Shown in pieces: positions 7,806-16,380 of a stretch of DNA of 64,000 nt. Position numbers and translations under genes: made by a program. This stretch comes from Nocardioides guangzhouensis. Lineage in GTDB: Bacteria; Actinomycetota; Actinomycetes; Propionibacteriales; Nocardioidaceae. The notes below the pieces were generated by a model that worked only from the letters and a program-made list of their open reading frames with translations, was not told where the DNA came from and made no database searches. Positions within the stretch are counted from its first letter, which is position 1; every line of letters begins with the position of its first letter. The DNA lies in contig NZ_SDKM01000015.1 of NCBI RefSeq assembly GCF_004519545.1, forward strand, positions 22,475-86,474, in the 5' to 3' direction.

Positions 7806-9560
7806 TCAGTGGTTGCGCAGCTCTTCGCCGTCGACCGGGTGACGGCCGTCGAACTGGTGGCCGTCCGCGGAGTGGCCCTCCATGGCGTGCTCCAGCTCGT
7901 GGACCTCGTCGGCGTGGTGGTGCGCGTCCTCGATCTCGGCCGCGGTCGGCTTCTGCACGTTGTTCTCGAACATGCCCCGGGACAGGCGGGCACGGATCCG
8001 GGCGATCCGGGAGCCGTCCCGCGAGACACCGTTGGCGTCGGCGTCCGCGCCGGCGTCGTACACCTGGTCACGCTGGCGGGCGGTGAGGGTGTACGCCGAG
8101 GCCTCGCTGACCGGCAGGTGCCGCTCGGTGTAGCCGCCCTCGGGGGAGCGCATGATGATGCCGGTCTCGTAGCCGTGCAGGAGGCGCGCCTCGTCGGACC
8201 GCTGGAGCGAGATGCACCAGCGACGGGTCAGGATGAAGACCAGCACCGGGACCACGAACACGGCCACCCGCATGAAGTAGGTGATGTGGTTGAGGTTCAG
8301 GTGGAAGATCACCGCGAGGATGTCGTTGCCACCAGCCGCCCAGAGCAGGCCGTAGATGCTCATCATGGCCGCCAGGAACGCGGTGCGCGTCGGGGCATTG
8401 CGCGGACGCTGGAGCAGGTGATGCTCCCGCTTGTCCCCGGTCACCCAAGCCTCCAGGAACGGCCAGGACAGGACGATCATGAGCAGCACGATCGGCATCA
8501 GCTGGCCCGGGATGAAGACGTTCCACGACAGGGTGTGGCCCCACAGGTGCGTCTCGATGCCCGGCATGATGCGCAGCAGGCCCTCGGCGATGCCCATGTA
8601 CCAGTCGGGCTGGGAGCCTGCGGTGACCTTGGACGGGTCGTAGGGGCCGTACTTCCACACCGGGTTGATCGACAGCAGGCCACCCATGAGGGCGGTGACG
8701 CCGAACACGATGAAGAAGAAGCCACCGGCCTTGGCGGCGTACACGGGGAGCATCGGGTAGCCCACGACGTTCTTCTCGGTGCGACCGGGGCCGGGCCACT
8801 GGGTGTGCTTGTGGAAGACGAGCAGCAGCATGTGCGCACCGATCAGCGCCAGCAGCAGGCCGGGGATCAGCAGCACGTGGACGATGTAGAGCCGCGGGAT
8901 GATGTCGTCGCCCGGGAACTCGCCGCCGAACATGAAGAACGACATGTACGTGCCGAGCACCGGGGTTGCCTTCACCAGGCCGTCCGCGATGCGGAGGCCG
9001 GTGCCGGAGAGCAGGTCGTCGGGGAGGGAGTAGCCGGCGAAGCCCTCGAGGATGCCGAGCAGGATGAGCAGGCCGCCGATCACCCAGTTGAGCTCGCGGG
9101 GCTTGCGGAACGCGCCGGTCAGGAAGACGCGCATCATGTGCACGAGCATCGCGGCGATGAACAGCATGGCTGACCAGTGGTGCATCTGGCGCATGAGGAG
9201 GCCGCCGCGCACGTCGAACGAGATGTCCAGGGTCGAGGCGTAGGCCTCGGACATCGGTACGCCGCGCAGCTGGTCGTAGGAGCCCATGTACTCGACCTCG
9301 GCCATGGACGGCTTGAACCACAGGCTCAGGAAGACGCCGGTGAGCAGCAGGACCACGAAGCTCCACAGCGCGATCTCGCCGAGCATGAACGACCAGTGGT
9401 CGGGGAAGACCTTGCGCAGGTTCTTCTTCGCCAGCGTGGCCAGGCCCAGGCGTTCGTCGGCCCAGTTGGCGACCTTGCCGGCGGGGTTCCCCTTCTTGGC
9501 CGCGGCAGGCTCGCCGGCGTTGGTGTCGGCGACGGACGACGTCAGGTTCTCGGAACTCAT
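7806..9560 (-). CDS. qcrB: Cytochrome bc1 complex cytochrome b subunit (QcrB)
   Basis: 584 residues. The N-terminal half has the four-helix heme-binding bundle with histidine pairs in MRQMHHWSAMLF and LIGAHMLLLVFHKH. The quinol-oxidation motif is PDWY, the actinobacterial version of PEWY. Further helices follow, then a long soluble C-terminal extension rich in His, Asp and Glu (about 470-584), longer than in proteobacterial cytochrome b but normal for actinobacteria. It oxidises menaquinol and feeds QcrA and QcrC. The ATG overlaps the qcrA stop as ATGA. Confidence 0.96.
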   Translation of the reverse strand: MSSENLTSSVADTNAGEPAAAKKGNPAGKVANWADERLGLATLAKKNLRKVFPDHWSFMLGEIALWSFVVLLLTGVFLSLWFKPSMAEVEYMGSYDQLRGVPMSEAYASTLDISFDVRGGLLMRQMHHWSAMLFIAAMLVHMMRVFLTGAFRKPRELNWVIGGLLILLGILEGFAGYSLPDDLLSGTGLRIADGLVKATPVLGTYMSFFMFGGEFPGDDIIPRLYIVHVLLIPGLLLALIGAHMLLLVFHKHTQWPGPGRTEKNVVGYPMLPVYAAKAGGFFFIVFGVTALMGGLLSINPVWKYGPYDPSKVTAGSQPDWYMGIAEGLLRIMPGIETHLWGHTLSWNVFIPGQLMPIVLLMIVLSWPFLEAWVTGDKREHHLLQRPRNAPTRTAFLAAMMSIYGLLWAAGGNDILAVIFHLNLNHITYFMRVAVFVVPVLVFILTRRWCISLQRSDEARLLHGYETGIIMRSPEGGYTERHLPVSEASAYTLTARQRDQVYDAGADADANGVSRDGSRIARIRARLSRGMFENNVQKPTAAEIEDAHHHADEVHELEHAMEGHSADGHQFDGRHPVDGEELRNH

Positions 9561-10648
9561 TCGGAGTCACGCTCCCAGTAGCTCGGGCCCACGGGTTCGT
9601 TGAAGTCGCTCTGGGCCACGAGGTATCCCTCATCATCCACCGTGATCGGCAGCTGGGGAAGCGGTCGGGCGGCCGGCCCGAAGACCACACGCCCGCCGTC
9701 GGCGAGGTCGAAGGTGGACTGGTGGCACGGGCAGAGCAGGTGGTGGGTCTGCTGCTCCCACAGGGAGATCGGGCAGCCCACGTGGGTGCAGATCTTGGAG
9801 TAGACGAGGATGCCGGCGACCGACCAGTTCTCGGGACTGCGCCTCGAGAACGTGATCTCGTCGGGCTGCATCCGCACCGCGATCACGGCGGACTTGGTCT
9901 TCTCGATCTGGAGCGCGGCGCCCTCGAGGTAGGTGACGCCCTCGCGGTGCTCGGGCACGTGCACCAGGCCCTCGGGCTCGCCGTTGACCAGCTGGCCGAT
10001 CTCGAGGTCGTCGGCCTTGATCGGGAGCCCGGTCACGTCGTTGACGACCCTGGTGCCCGACCTCCAGAAGGTGGTCTCGAGCGTGCGCTTGCGGACCGAC
10101 TTGGTCGCCACGGGACCGAGGTCGGCCAGGGCCACGACCGCGGGGATGCCGAGCAGCGCCACCGAGCCGAGCAGGGTGTTGCGGACCAGCGGGCGTCGAC
10201 CGATGCCGGACTCCTCGAGGCCCTGGGACAGCGCCGCCAGGGTGGCCTCACGGTCCTCCTGGGAGGAGGTGGCGGGGTGGCGGTACTCGACGATCTCGAC
10301 GTCGGCCATCAGCTTGCGGGCCCACTGGATCACGCCGATGCCGATCAGCAGCAGGGCGAAGCCCAGGGACAGGCCCAGCGCCACGTTCGACGCGCCGAGC
10401 CCGCCGATGGTGTCGGGGTCGTCCTTGATGTCGAGCGCGAAGTAGGCGACGACGAACAGGATGGTGCAGATCATCGACAGGCCGAAGAAGGTCGCGACCT
10501 GGCGCTCGGCGCGCTTCTCGGCCTTCTTGTCGACGTCGGTTGGCCGCGGCGTGTGCGGCTCGATCCCGGGGTTCGGGAGGGGCTCCTCGGCCGCCATGGC
10601 GGCCCTCTCGTCCGCCGGGACCTCCGGCAGGTTGTCGTCGTGGCTCAC
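9557..10648 (-). CDS. qcrA: Cytochrome bc1 complex Rieske iron-sulfur subunit (QcrA)
   Basis: 363 residues from the GTG at 10648, chosen because it overlaps the qcrC stop (GTGA). An N-terminal charged tail is followed by three membrane helices (about 51-72, 88-109, 158-176), the actinobacterial arrangement, and then the Rieske domain. The 2Fe-2S ligands are C287 and H289 (CTHVGC) and C306 and H309 (CPCH), with C292 and C308 forming the usual disulfide. It transfers electrons from quinol to the heme c domains of QcrC. Confidence 0.95.
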   Translation of the reverse strand: MSHDDNLPEVPADERAAMAAEEPLPNPGIEPHTPRPTDVDKKAEKRAERQVATFFGLSMICTILFVVAYFALDIKDDPDTIGGLGASNVALGLSLGFALLLIGIGVIQWARKLMADVEIVEYRHPATSSQEDREATLAALSQGLEESGIGRRPLVRNTLLGSVALLGIPAVVALADLGPVATKSVRKRTLETTFWRSGTRVVNDVTGLPIKADDLEIGQLVNGEPEGLVHVPEHREGVTYLEGAALQIEKTKSAVIAVRMQPDEITFSRRSPENWSVAGILVYSKICTHVGCPISLWEQQTHHLLCPCHQSTFDLADGGRVVFGPAARPLPQLPITVDDEGYLVAQSDFNEPVGPSYWERDSE

Positions 10649-11529
10649 GCTTCGGTCCCCTCGGTGGGAGCAGTCTTCTTCTTCGAACGGACGGTGTGGG
10701 AGGCGATCCAGAAGGCGAAGCCCACCAGGCTGCCGATCCCGACCAGCCACGCGAACATGCCTTCGCTGACCGGGCCCAGCCCGCCCATGCCGAAGCCGCC
10801 GTACTCGGGGGTGTCCTCGGTGGACTTGAGGTAGGCGATGATCGCGGCCTTGTCCTCGGGGTGGAGGACGTCGTTGGAGAAGACCGGCATCTGCTGCGGT
10901 CCGGTCAGCATCGCCTCGAAGATGTGCCGCTTCTCGACGCCCTTGAGGCTGGGCGCGAACTTGCCGTTGGGCATGGCTCCGCCGGAGCCGTCGAAGTTGT
11001 GGCAGGCCGTGCAGTTCGTGAGGAACAGCTGGCCACCCTTGGTGATCGCCTCGCGCTGCTCCTCCTCCGAGAGACCCTCGAGGGAGTACTCGGACTCGTC
11101 CGGGATCGCCGGGCCCGGGCCGAGCGAAGCGACGTACGCCGCCAGCGCCTGGATCTCCTCGTCCGTGTAGACCTTCTTCTTCGCCAGCGCCTGCTGGCCG
11201 GGCTGCTGCATCGGCATGCGGCCGGTGCCGACCTGGAAGTCGACCGCGGCGGCGCCGACGCCCACCAGCGAGGGGCCGTACTGGCCCTTGGAGCTCTTGA
11301 CGCCCTCGCCGTTCTGGCCGTGGCAGAAGGCGCAGCCGACCAGGAAGAGCTCACGGCCCTGCTGGATCAGCTCCTCGTCGCTCTTGCCCGCCTTGGTGGC
11401 ACTCGCCGGCGAGAACGCGGCGTAGACGGTGCCCGTCAGGATCAGGCCGAGCAGCAGGACCAGCAGGCCGGCGAGCGGTCCGCGACGGTGGCGCGAGAGC
11501 CGTCCGGCGGAGCGGTTCAGGAGACGCAC
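10645..11529 (-). CDS. qcrC: Cytochrome bc1 complex diheme cytochrome c subunit (QcrC)
   Basis: 294 residues from the GTG at 11529, which has a GAGGA site about 9 bases upstream; a longer open frame extending into ctaE is a shadow. There is an N-terminal membrane helix (18-38), two c-type heme sites CAFCH (66-70) and CTACH (173-177) with methionine-bearing segments after each, and a C-terminal helix (about 255-278). Having two hemes lets actinobacteria dispense with soluble cytochrome c, passing electrons directly to CtaC. The gene order ctaE-qcrC-qcrA-qcrB is the standard actinobacterial one. Confidence 0.95.
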   Translation of the reverse strand: MRLLNRSAGRLSRHRRGPLAGLLVLLLGLILTGTVYAAFSPASATKAGKSDEELIQQGRELFLVGCAFCHGQNGEGVKSSKGQYGPSLVGVGAAAVDFQVGTGRMPMQQPGQQALAKKKVYTDEEIQALAAYVASLGPGPAIPDESEYSLEGLSEEEQREAITKGGQLFLTNCTACHNFDGSGGAMPNGKFAPSLKGVEKRHIFEAMLTGPQQMPVFSNDVLHPEDKAAIIAYLKSTEDTPEYGGFGMGGLGPVSEGMFAWLVGIGSLVGFAFWIASHTVRSKKKTAPTEGTEA

Positions 11530-11552
11530 GAATTCAGTCCTCGATCTCGTTC

Positions 11553-12203
11553 TTATCGGATCAGATAGATGGTCGCGAAGAGCCCGATCCACACCACGTC
11601 GACGAAGTGCCAGTAGTAGGACACGACGATGGCGCTGACCGCCTGCTCGTGGGTGAAGCGACGGGCCATGAACGTGCGGCCGAGCACGAACAGGAAGGCG
11701 ATCAGGCCGCCGGTCACGTGGAGGCCGTGGAAGCCGGTGGTGAGGTAGAAGACGGTGCCGTAGGCGTTGGCGGGGATGGTCAGGCCCTCGTGGACCAGCT
11801 CGACGTACTCGATCGCCTGGCCGGCGATGAAGACCGAGCCCATCACGTAGGTGAGCACGAACCACTCGCGCAGGCCCCAGCCGGGCACGTTGAAGACCGA
11901 GCCGGTGCGGCCGACCTGGCCGCGCTCGGCGGCGAACACGCCGAGCTGGCAGGTGACCGAGGACAGCACCAGGATCGTGGTGTTGACCGATGCGAACTTG
12001 ATGTTGAGGAGCTGTGTCTCGGCCGCCCACAGGTCCTGGCTCTGGGCCCGGATGGTGAAGTAGCAGGCGAACAGCGCCGCGAAGAACATCAGCTCGCTCG
12101 CGAGCCAGATGATCGTGCCCACGCTGACCATGCTGGGACGGTCGTGATGCCCGTGAAGACGGGAAGCCGGAATCGCTGTTGCTGTCGCCACGGGCCCCAT
12201 CAT
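11553..12203 (-). CDS. ctaE: Cytochrome c oxidase subunit III (CtaE)
   Basis: 216 residues from the ATG at 12203. A GTG at 12227 would add 8 residues, and the adjacent second ATG is also possible; no start has a strong ribosome site. About five helices are seen, with the conserved segments [21 protein letters not shown] near the N-terminus, FHGLHVTGG, and the C-terminal [15 protein letters not shown], which are diagnostic of subunit III. It stabilises the oxidase core. First gene of the minus-strand operon that continues into qcrCAB, divergent from a CtaG-like assembly gene with a short shared promoter region. Confidence 0.94.
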   Translation of the reverse strand: MMGPVATATAIPASRLHGHHDRPSMVSVGTIIWLASELMFFAALFACYFTIRAQSQDLWAAETQLLNIKFASVNTTILVLSSVTCQLGVFAAERGQVGRTGSVFNVPGWGLREWFVLTYVMGSVFIAGQAIEYVELVHEGLTIPANAYGTVFYLTTGFHGLHVTGGLIAFLFVLGRTFMARRFTHEQAVSAIVVSYYWHFVDVVWIGLFATIYLIR

Positions 12204-12252
12204 GTCAGTTGGTTCGCCCGAGGGCACCCCGACCCCCGGCTGAGTCGCGTCA

Positions 12253-12266
12253 TAAAGTTCACACCG
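12253..12266 (+). promoter_or_regulatory. Candidate -10 box, leaderless ctaG-like transcript
   Basis: TAAAGT (12253-12258) ends 7 bases before the GTG of the CtaG-like gene, and there is no ribosome-binding site. This spacing is what a leaderless actinobacterial mRNA would have. Confidence 0.35.
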
Positions 12267-13192
12267 TGGACTTCCCCCGCGTGCTGGCCGCTTCGGACGC
12301 CGTCCAGGACCTCCCGCGCTTCACCTGGGGGCGGGTGTGGACCGACTGGTCGCTGGACCCGTTCCTGTTCGTGGTGACCGTCTGGGTGGCCGGCCTGTAC
12401 GTCGTCGGCGTGCTCGTGCTGCGCAACCGCGGCGTGCACTGGCCGGTGGGTCGCACCCTGGCGTTCCTGGTGGCCGGGATGGGTGGTTTTCTCTTCGCCA
12501 CCGCCTCCGGCCTCTCGACGTACGACACGACGCTGATCAGCGTGCACATGGTCCAGCACATGATCCTGTCGATGTGGGTGCCGGTGTTCCTGGCGCTCGG
12601 CGCCCCGGTCACGCTGGCACTGCGCACGCTGCCCCGGAAACCGCGCGGCGTGCTCCTGGCGGTGCTGCACTCGCGGGTGGCGAAGGTGCTCAGCTTCCCG
12701 CCGCTGACGTTCGCGCTCTACGTCATCTCGCCGTGGGCGCTCTACTTCTCCGGGTGGTACGACGCGTCGCTGGACTCGGCGTACGTCCACGAGATGATGC
12801 ATGTCCACCTGGTGCTGGTCGGCTGCCTCTTCTTCTGGCCGATCGTGGGCATCGACCCGGTGCCGGGGCGGGTGTCCTACCCGTTCCGGATGGCCCTGGT
12901 GTTCCTGAGCCTGCCGTTCCACGCGTTCCTCGGGGTCACGATCATGAGCCAGGACTCGCTGATCGGTGGCGACCACTACCGGGCGCTGCGCGAGGGACCG
13001 ATGGGGGCGTGGCTGCCGGACGCGGCCGCCGACCAGAACCTCGCCGGCGGCATCCTGTGGGCCACCGGCGACCTGGTCGGGCTGCTCTTCTTCGGGGTGC
13101 TGTTCGCCCAGTGGGTGCGCGCGTCGATGCGGGAGGCGGCGCGCGAGGACCGGCGCCTGGACCTGCTCGAGCAGCGCTCGAACGGTGGTTGA
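12266..13192 (+). CDS. Cytochrome c oxidase assembly protein, caa3-type CtaG family
   Basis: 308 residues from the GTG at 12266, with about seven membrane helices. Histidine-rich membrane segments typical of the caa3_CtaG family are present: [41 protein letters not shown] and GGDHYRAL. This family acts in copper delivery or assembly of the oxidase in Gram-positive bacteria and is distinct from the mitochondrial Cox11-type CtaG. Divergent from ctaE, which agrees with that role. Oddly, its last codons and stop lie inside an intergenic-type inverted repeat, so the C-terminus was probably set by repeat insertion. Confidence 0.88.
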   Translation: MDFPRVLAASDAVQDLPRFTWGRVWTDWSLDPFLFVVTVWVAGLYVVGVLVLRNRGVHWPVGRTLAFLVAGMGGFLFATASGLSTYDTTLISVHMVQHMILSMWVPVFLALGAPVTLALRTLPRKPRGVLLAVLHSRVAKVLSFPPLTFALYVISPWALYFSGWYDASLDSAYVHEMMHVHLVLVGCLFFWPIVGIDPVPGRVSYPFRMALVFLSLPFHAFLGVTIMSQDSLIGGDHYRALREGPMGAWLPDAAADQNLAGGILWATGDLVGLLFFGVLFAQWVRASMREAAREDRRLDLLEQRSNGG

Positions 13193-13225
13193 GGAGGTCG
13201 TCCTGCGACCGTCTCGAAACCACCG
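13183..13225. repeat. Short hairpin repeat overlapping the end of ctaG-like gene
   Basis: Arms CGGTGGTT (13183-13190) and AACCACCG (13218-13225) flank an inner pair GGTCG (13196) and CGACC (13206), giving a folded-back repeat. The right half reads CGACCGTCTCGAAACCACC, a word I recall as common in intergenic hairpins of Nocardioides-like genomes (memory, not a search). It contains the TGA (13190-13192) of the upstream gene. Confidence 0.6.
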
Positions 13226-13238
13226 CGGCCGCGGCCGA

Positions 13239-13251
13239 TAGGATCGCCGCG
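13239..13251 (+). promoter_or_regulatory. Candidate -10 box TAGGAT, leaderless
   Basis: TAGGAT (13239-13244) lies 6 bases before the GTG of the receiver-like gene, matching a strong actinobacterial -10 box with a leaderless start. No ribosome site is seen. Confidence 0.45.
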
Positions 13252-13652
13252 TGACCGACACCACGCCGCTCCGCGTCCTCGTCTACAGCGACGACGTGAA
13301 CACCCGCCAGCAGGTGATCCTCGCCCTGGGCCGCCGGCCGCACCCGGACCTGCCCGAGCTGCAGTACGTCGAGGTGGCCACCGAGCCGGTCGTCCTCCAG
13401 CAGATGGACGCCGGCGGCATCGCGCTGGCGATCCTCGACGGCGAGGCCGTTCCCGCCGGCGGGATGGGGATCGCCAAGCAGCTCAAGGACGAGATCTACG
13501 AGTGCCCGCCGGTGCTGGTGCTGACCGGCCGCCCCCAGGACGCCTGGCTGGCCACCTGGTCGCGTGCCGAGGCCGCCGTACCCCACCCGCTCGACCCGGT
13601 GCAGCTCGCCGAGGCCGTGATCGGGCTGCTCCGCTCGCGCGTCCCGGCCTGA
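13251..13652 (+). CDS. Receiver-like protein, degenerate response-regulator domain
   Basis: 133 residues made only of a CheY-like fold: an acidic pair in VYSDD (14-15), a candidate phosphoacceptor D63 in LAILDGEAVP, and the Thr of VLTGRP. The invariant lysine that normally follows (KP) is replaced, since the region reads VPHPLDP. Phosphorylation signalling may therefore be lost or altered. There is no output domain. It sits one base before trpD on the same strand, so the two are probably co-transcribed, but I see no functional link to tryptophan synthesis. Confidence 0.75.
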   Translation: MTDTTPLRVLVYSDDVNTRQQVILALGRRPHPDLPELQYVEVATEPVVLQQMDAGGIALAILDGEAVPAGGMGIAKQLKDEIYECPPVLVLTGRPQDAWLATWSRAEAAVPHPLDPVQLAEAVIGLLRSRVPA

Positions 13653-13653
13653 G

Positions 13654-14685
13654 ATGTCGCACACCTGGCCCGACGTCCTCTCCACGCTGGTCGCCGGCGC
13701 CGACCTGACGGGGGAGCAGGCCGCCTGGGCGATGGGCCAGATCCTCGGCGGCGACGCCACCCCGTCGCAGGTGGCGGGCTTCGCGGTCGCGCTGCGGGCC
13801 AAGGGCGAGACGGTCACCGAGCTGGCCGGGCTGATCGAGGCGATGTACGCGCAGGCCGCACCCCTCTCCGTCCCCGGCCGCACCCTCGACGTGGTCGGCA
13901 CCGGCGGTGACCGCTCCATGTCGGTCAACATCTCGAGCATGGCCGCCATCGTGGCCGCGGGCGCCGGTGCCACCGTGGTCAAGCACGGCAACCGGTCGGC
14001 GTCCTCCGCCGCCGGGTCCGCGGACGTGCTCGAGGCGCTCGGCGTACGCCTCGACCTCGAGCCGGCGCAGGTCGCCGAGGTGGCCGGCAAGGCCGGGATC
14101 ACCTTCTGCTTCGCGCCGCGCTTCCACCCGGCGCTGCGGCACGCGGCGGTGACCCGTCGCGAGCTCGGCATCGGCACGACGTTCAACCTGCTGGGCCCGC
14201 TGGCCAACCCGGCGAAGCCCGCCGCCCAGGCGATCGGCTGCGCCGACGCCCGGATGGCTCCGGTGCTGGCCGGTGTCTTCGCCGCCCGCGGCGTCGACGC
14301 CCTGGTGTTCCGTGGCGACGACGGTCTCGACGAGCTGACCACGACCACCACCTCGACCGTGTGGTCGGTCCACGACGGCGCCACCGAGCAGACCACGCTC
14401 GACCCCGGCGCCCTCGGGATCGCCCCGGCCACCGCCGACGACCTGCGCGGCGGCGACGTCCAGCACAACGCGGACGTCGTACGCCGGCTGCTCGACGGCG
14501 AGCCGGGCCCGGTCCGCGACGCGGTCGTCCTCAACGCCGGCGCCGCGCTCGCCGTCCACGCCGGGGGAGTGCGCGACGTCGAGGCGGCCGTCGCCGACGG
14601 CATCACGCGGGCCTCCGCCGCGATCGAGTCCGGCGCCGCCAAGGACGCGCTCACCCGCTGGGTGGCCGCCTGCGCGGCGGTCTGA
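13654..14685 (+). CDS. trpD: Anthranilate phosphoribosyltransferase (TrpD)
   Basis: 343 residues, normal for the family. Motifs: VVGTGGDRSMSVNIS (PRPP-binding glycine loop, about 79-93), KHGNRSASSAAGSAD (110-124), and FNLLGPLANPA. It transfers the phosphoribosyl group from PRPP to anthranilate in tryptophan synthesis. The ATG lies one base after the receiver-like gene stop. No other trp genes are in the window; an isolated trpD beside the bcc-aa3 genes is a common actinobacterial arrangement. Confidence 0.95.
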   Translation: MSHTWPDVLSTLVAGADLTGEQAAWAMGQILGGDATPSQVAGFAVALRAKGETVTELAGLIEAMYAQAAPLSVPGRTLDVVGTGGDRSMSVNISSMAAIVAAGAGATVVKHGNRSASSAAGSADVLEALGVRLDLEPAQVAEVAGKAGITFCFAPRFHPALRHAAVTRRELGIGTTFNLLGPLANPAKPAAQAIGCADARMAPVLAGVFAARGVDALVFRGDDGLDELTTTTTSTVWSVHDGATEQTTLDPGALGIAPATADDLRGGDVQHNADVVRRLLDGEPGPVRDAVVLNAGAALAVHAGGVRDVEAAVADGITRASAAIESGAAKDALTRWVAACAAV

Positions 14686-14695
14686 CCCTCCGGGC

Positions 14696-15688
14696 TCAGC
14701 GCGACGCGCCGACCGCCTCCTCGTGGGCGGCGGGCGCGAGTGTCTCCGGCCCCGACCGCCAGCGCTCCCACGCCGAGCACAGCGCCAGCACGGCGACCGC
14801 GCACCCGGCCCCGACCAGCACGTCGACCACGTAGTGCTCCCCGAGGTAGACCAGGGCGAACGACATCAGCACCGGGTAGGCGAGCGCGGCCCAGCGCCAG
14901 GCCGAGCGGAGCCGCTGGATCGCGTAGATCGCGACCAGGAACGCCACCCCCGCGTGCAGCGACGGCATCGCCGCCACCGCGTTGCCGGCCCAGCTGTGGG
15001 GGTCCTCCACCCCCGACGGCCGGGGGCCGATCCAGCCCCGCGCCGTCAGCCGCTGCACGTCGTGGGGCAGGGCGCCGTCGAGCGAGGCCATCCACGGGGG
15101 CGCCATCGGGTAGGTGACGTACCCGACGAGCGCCACGAAGCAGAGGCCGAAGTAGCGCCGCATCCACCCCAGCCACGCGGTGCGGTTGCGGACCCACAGC
15201 ACGACGGCGAGGGTCATGCCGACGAAGAAGTGGGAGAACCAGACGGCCCAGAGCAGGTGGTCGTACCACTGTGGCGGGCCGGTGGGGTTGCACGGGTCGC
15301 CGCACATCCAGTCCTGGAGGCGTGAGCTCGGGATGTCCCCGCCCCCGAGCAGCCTGTCGGCGACCACCGGCTCGTGCACGTGGATCGTCGTCCCGAGGTT
15401 GTCGGCCAGCTGGCGGCTGTAGGTGTAGAGAACGAGCAGTGCGAGCGGGACCGACCAGTCGCGGAGGAACTCGAGGTGCCGCCGCGGGTGTTCGGCGATG
15501 TTCCAGCACACCGACGCCAGCCACAGCCACAGCAGCACCTTGAGGTAGCCGTTCTGCGGCCCGTCGACGACCGAGACCGCGGCGAAGACCAGGGCCAGGA
15601 CGCAGAAGGCGACCACGCGCGGTGCCCATGCCCCCGACCAGGTGCCGCTGGACCAGCGCGTCCGTGCGGTCACCTCGCCGGTCGCCAT
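14696..15688 (-). CDS. PAP2-superfamily membrane phosphatase/transferase
   Basis: 330 residues with about six or seven membrane helices. The PAP2 catalytic motifs are near the C-terminus: PSLHAGVAF (His of motif 2) and YLGEHYVVDVLVG (His and Asp of motif 3). The N-terminal half (helices plus an external loop with CGDPCNPTG) resembles the inositolphosphotransferase-like branch of PAP2 proteins found in actinobacteria. It probably acts on a lipid phosphate or phosphoinositide head group at the outer face of the membrane; the substrate is not readable. It faces trpD end to end with a 10-base gap. Confidence 0.85.
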   Translation of the reverse strand: MATGEVTARTRWSSGTWSGAWAPRVVAFCVLALVFAAVSVVDGPQNGYLKVLLWLWLASVCWNIAEHPRRHLEFLRDWSVPLALLVLYTYSRQLADNLGTTIHVHEPVVADRLLGGGDIPSSRLQDWMCGDPCNPTGPPQWYDHLLWAVWFSHFFVGMTLAVVLWVRNRTAWLGWMRRYFGLCFVALVGYVTYPMAPPWMASLDGALPHDVQRLTARGWIGPRPSGVEDPHSWAGNAVAAMPSLHAGVAFLVAIYAIQRLRSAWRWAALAYPVLMSFALVYLGEHYVVDVLVGAGCAVAVLALCSAWERWRSGPETLAPAAHEEAVGASR

Positions 15689-15718
15689 GCGGCGATTCTA
15701 GGGAATGCGACCGACAGG

Positions 15719-16336
15719 TCAGAGCTCCAGCACGTACGCGTCGCCGGTCCGGCTGAATCCGACCCGGTCGTAGTACGCGCCGACCATCCGAGGGGAGGTC
15801 TCGACCCGACGGAAGCCCCGGTCGCGCAGCAGGTGGCTGCGGCGCCACACGAACTCGCCGGGGGAGAAGTCCCGGAATCGCGGAGTCACGTAGTCAAGCC
15901 GGACCCGGGCGGTCTCGCCGTCGGGCTCGATGACCACCACGCCGACGGTCTCGTCGCCCTTCTGCACGACGTACGCCGCGTCCCCGGGGCGGGCGCCGAG
16001 CCCGGCCGCGTCGAAGTCCGGCTGGAACGTCGCGATGTCGGCCGCGTTGCGGCGCAGGACGTAGTTCAGGTAGGCGTCGTCCGGGCGCACCTCGAGCACT
16101 TCGAAGGCGGCCTCGTCGTGGCGGTCGCGGAGCAGCTTCACCAGGAACCACACGTTGATGGCGCTGAGCACCGCGTTCATCGCGACCATCGGCCAGATGC
16201 CGAGGATCGCGTTGAACACGATGAGGATCAGGCAGGCCAGCAGGTTCAGCGCACGGAAGCGCAGCACCCGCGCCTGCATGAGGGAGAAGACGAGCAGGGC
16301 GCTGCCGCCCCAGCCCAGAGCGTCGAGCCAGGTCAC
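15719..16336 (-). CDS. YgjV-like membrane protein with C-terminal acyltransferase-like domain
   Basis: 205 residues from a GTG. The first 75 residues form about three helices resembling the YgjV/PnuC-like small membrane family (WGGSALLVFSLMQ...RFRALNLLACLILIVFNA). Residues 80-205 read as a GNAT-like fold with a long beta region and a C-terminal GAYYDRVGFSRTGDAYVL that matches the end of acetyltransferase domains. The role is unknown. No partner genes: a PAP2 gene lies 30 bases downstream on the same strand. Confidence 0.7.
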   Translation of the reverse strand: MTWLDALGWGGSALLVFSLMQARVLRFRALNLLACLILIVFNAILGIWPMVAMNAVLSAINVWFLVKLLRDRHDEAAFEVLEVRPDDAYLNYVLRRNAADIATFQPDFDAAGLGARPGDAAYVVQKGDETVGVVVIEPDGETARVRLDYVTPRFRDFSPGEFVWRRSHLLRDRGFRRVETSPRMVGAYYDRVGFSRTGDAYVLEL

Positions 16337-16380
16337 GCGCGGAGACTACCGGCTCCTCGCGCGACCTGGCCGAGCGTGGG

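Noticed and set aside
12942..15848. 968-codon minus-strand open frame spanning ctaG-like, trpD and PAP2 genes
   Set aside because: It covers several real genes on both strands, its translation has no recognisable motif, and real start sites and motifs exist in the other frames.
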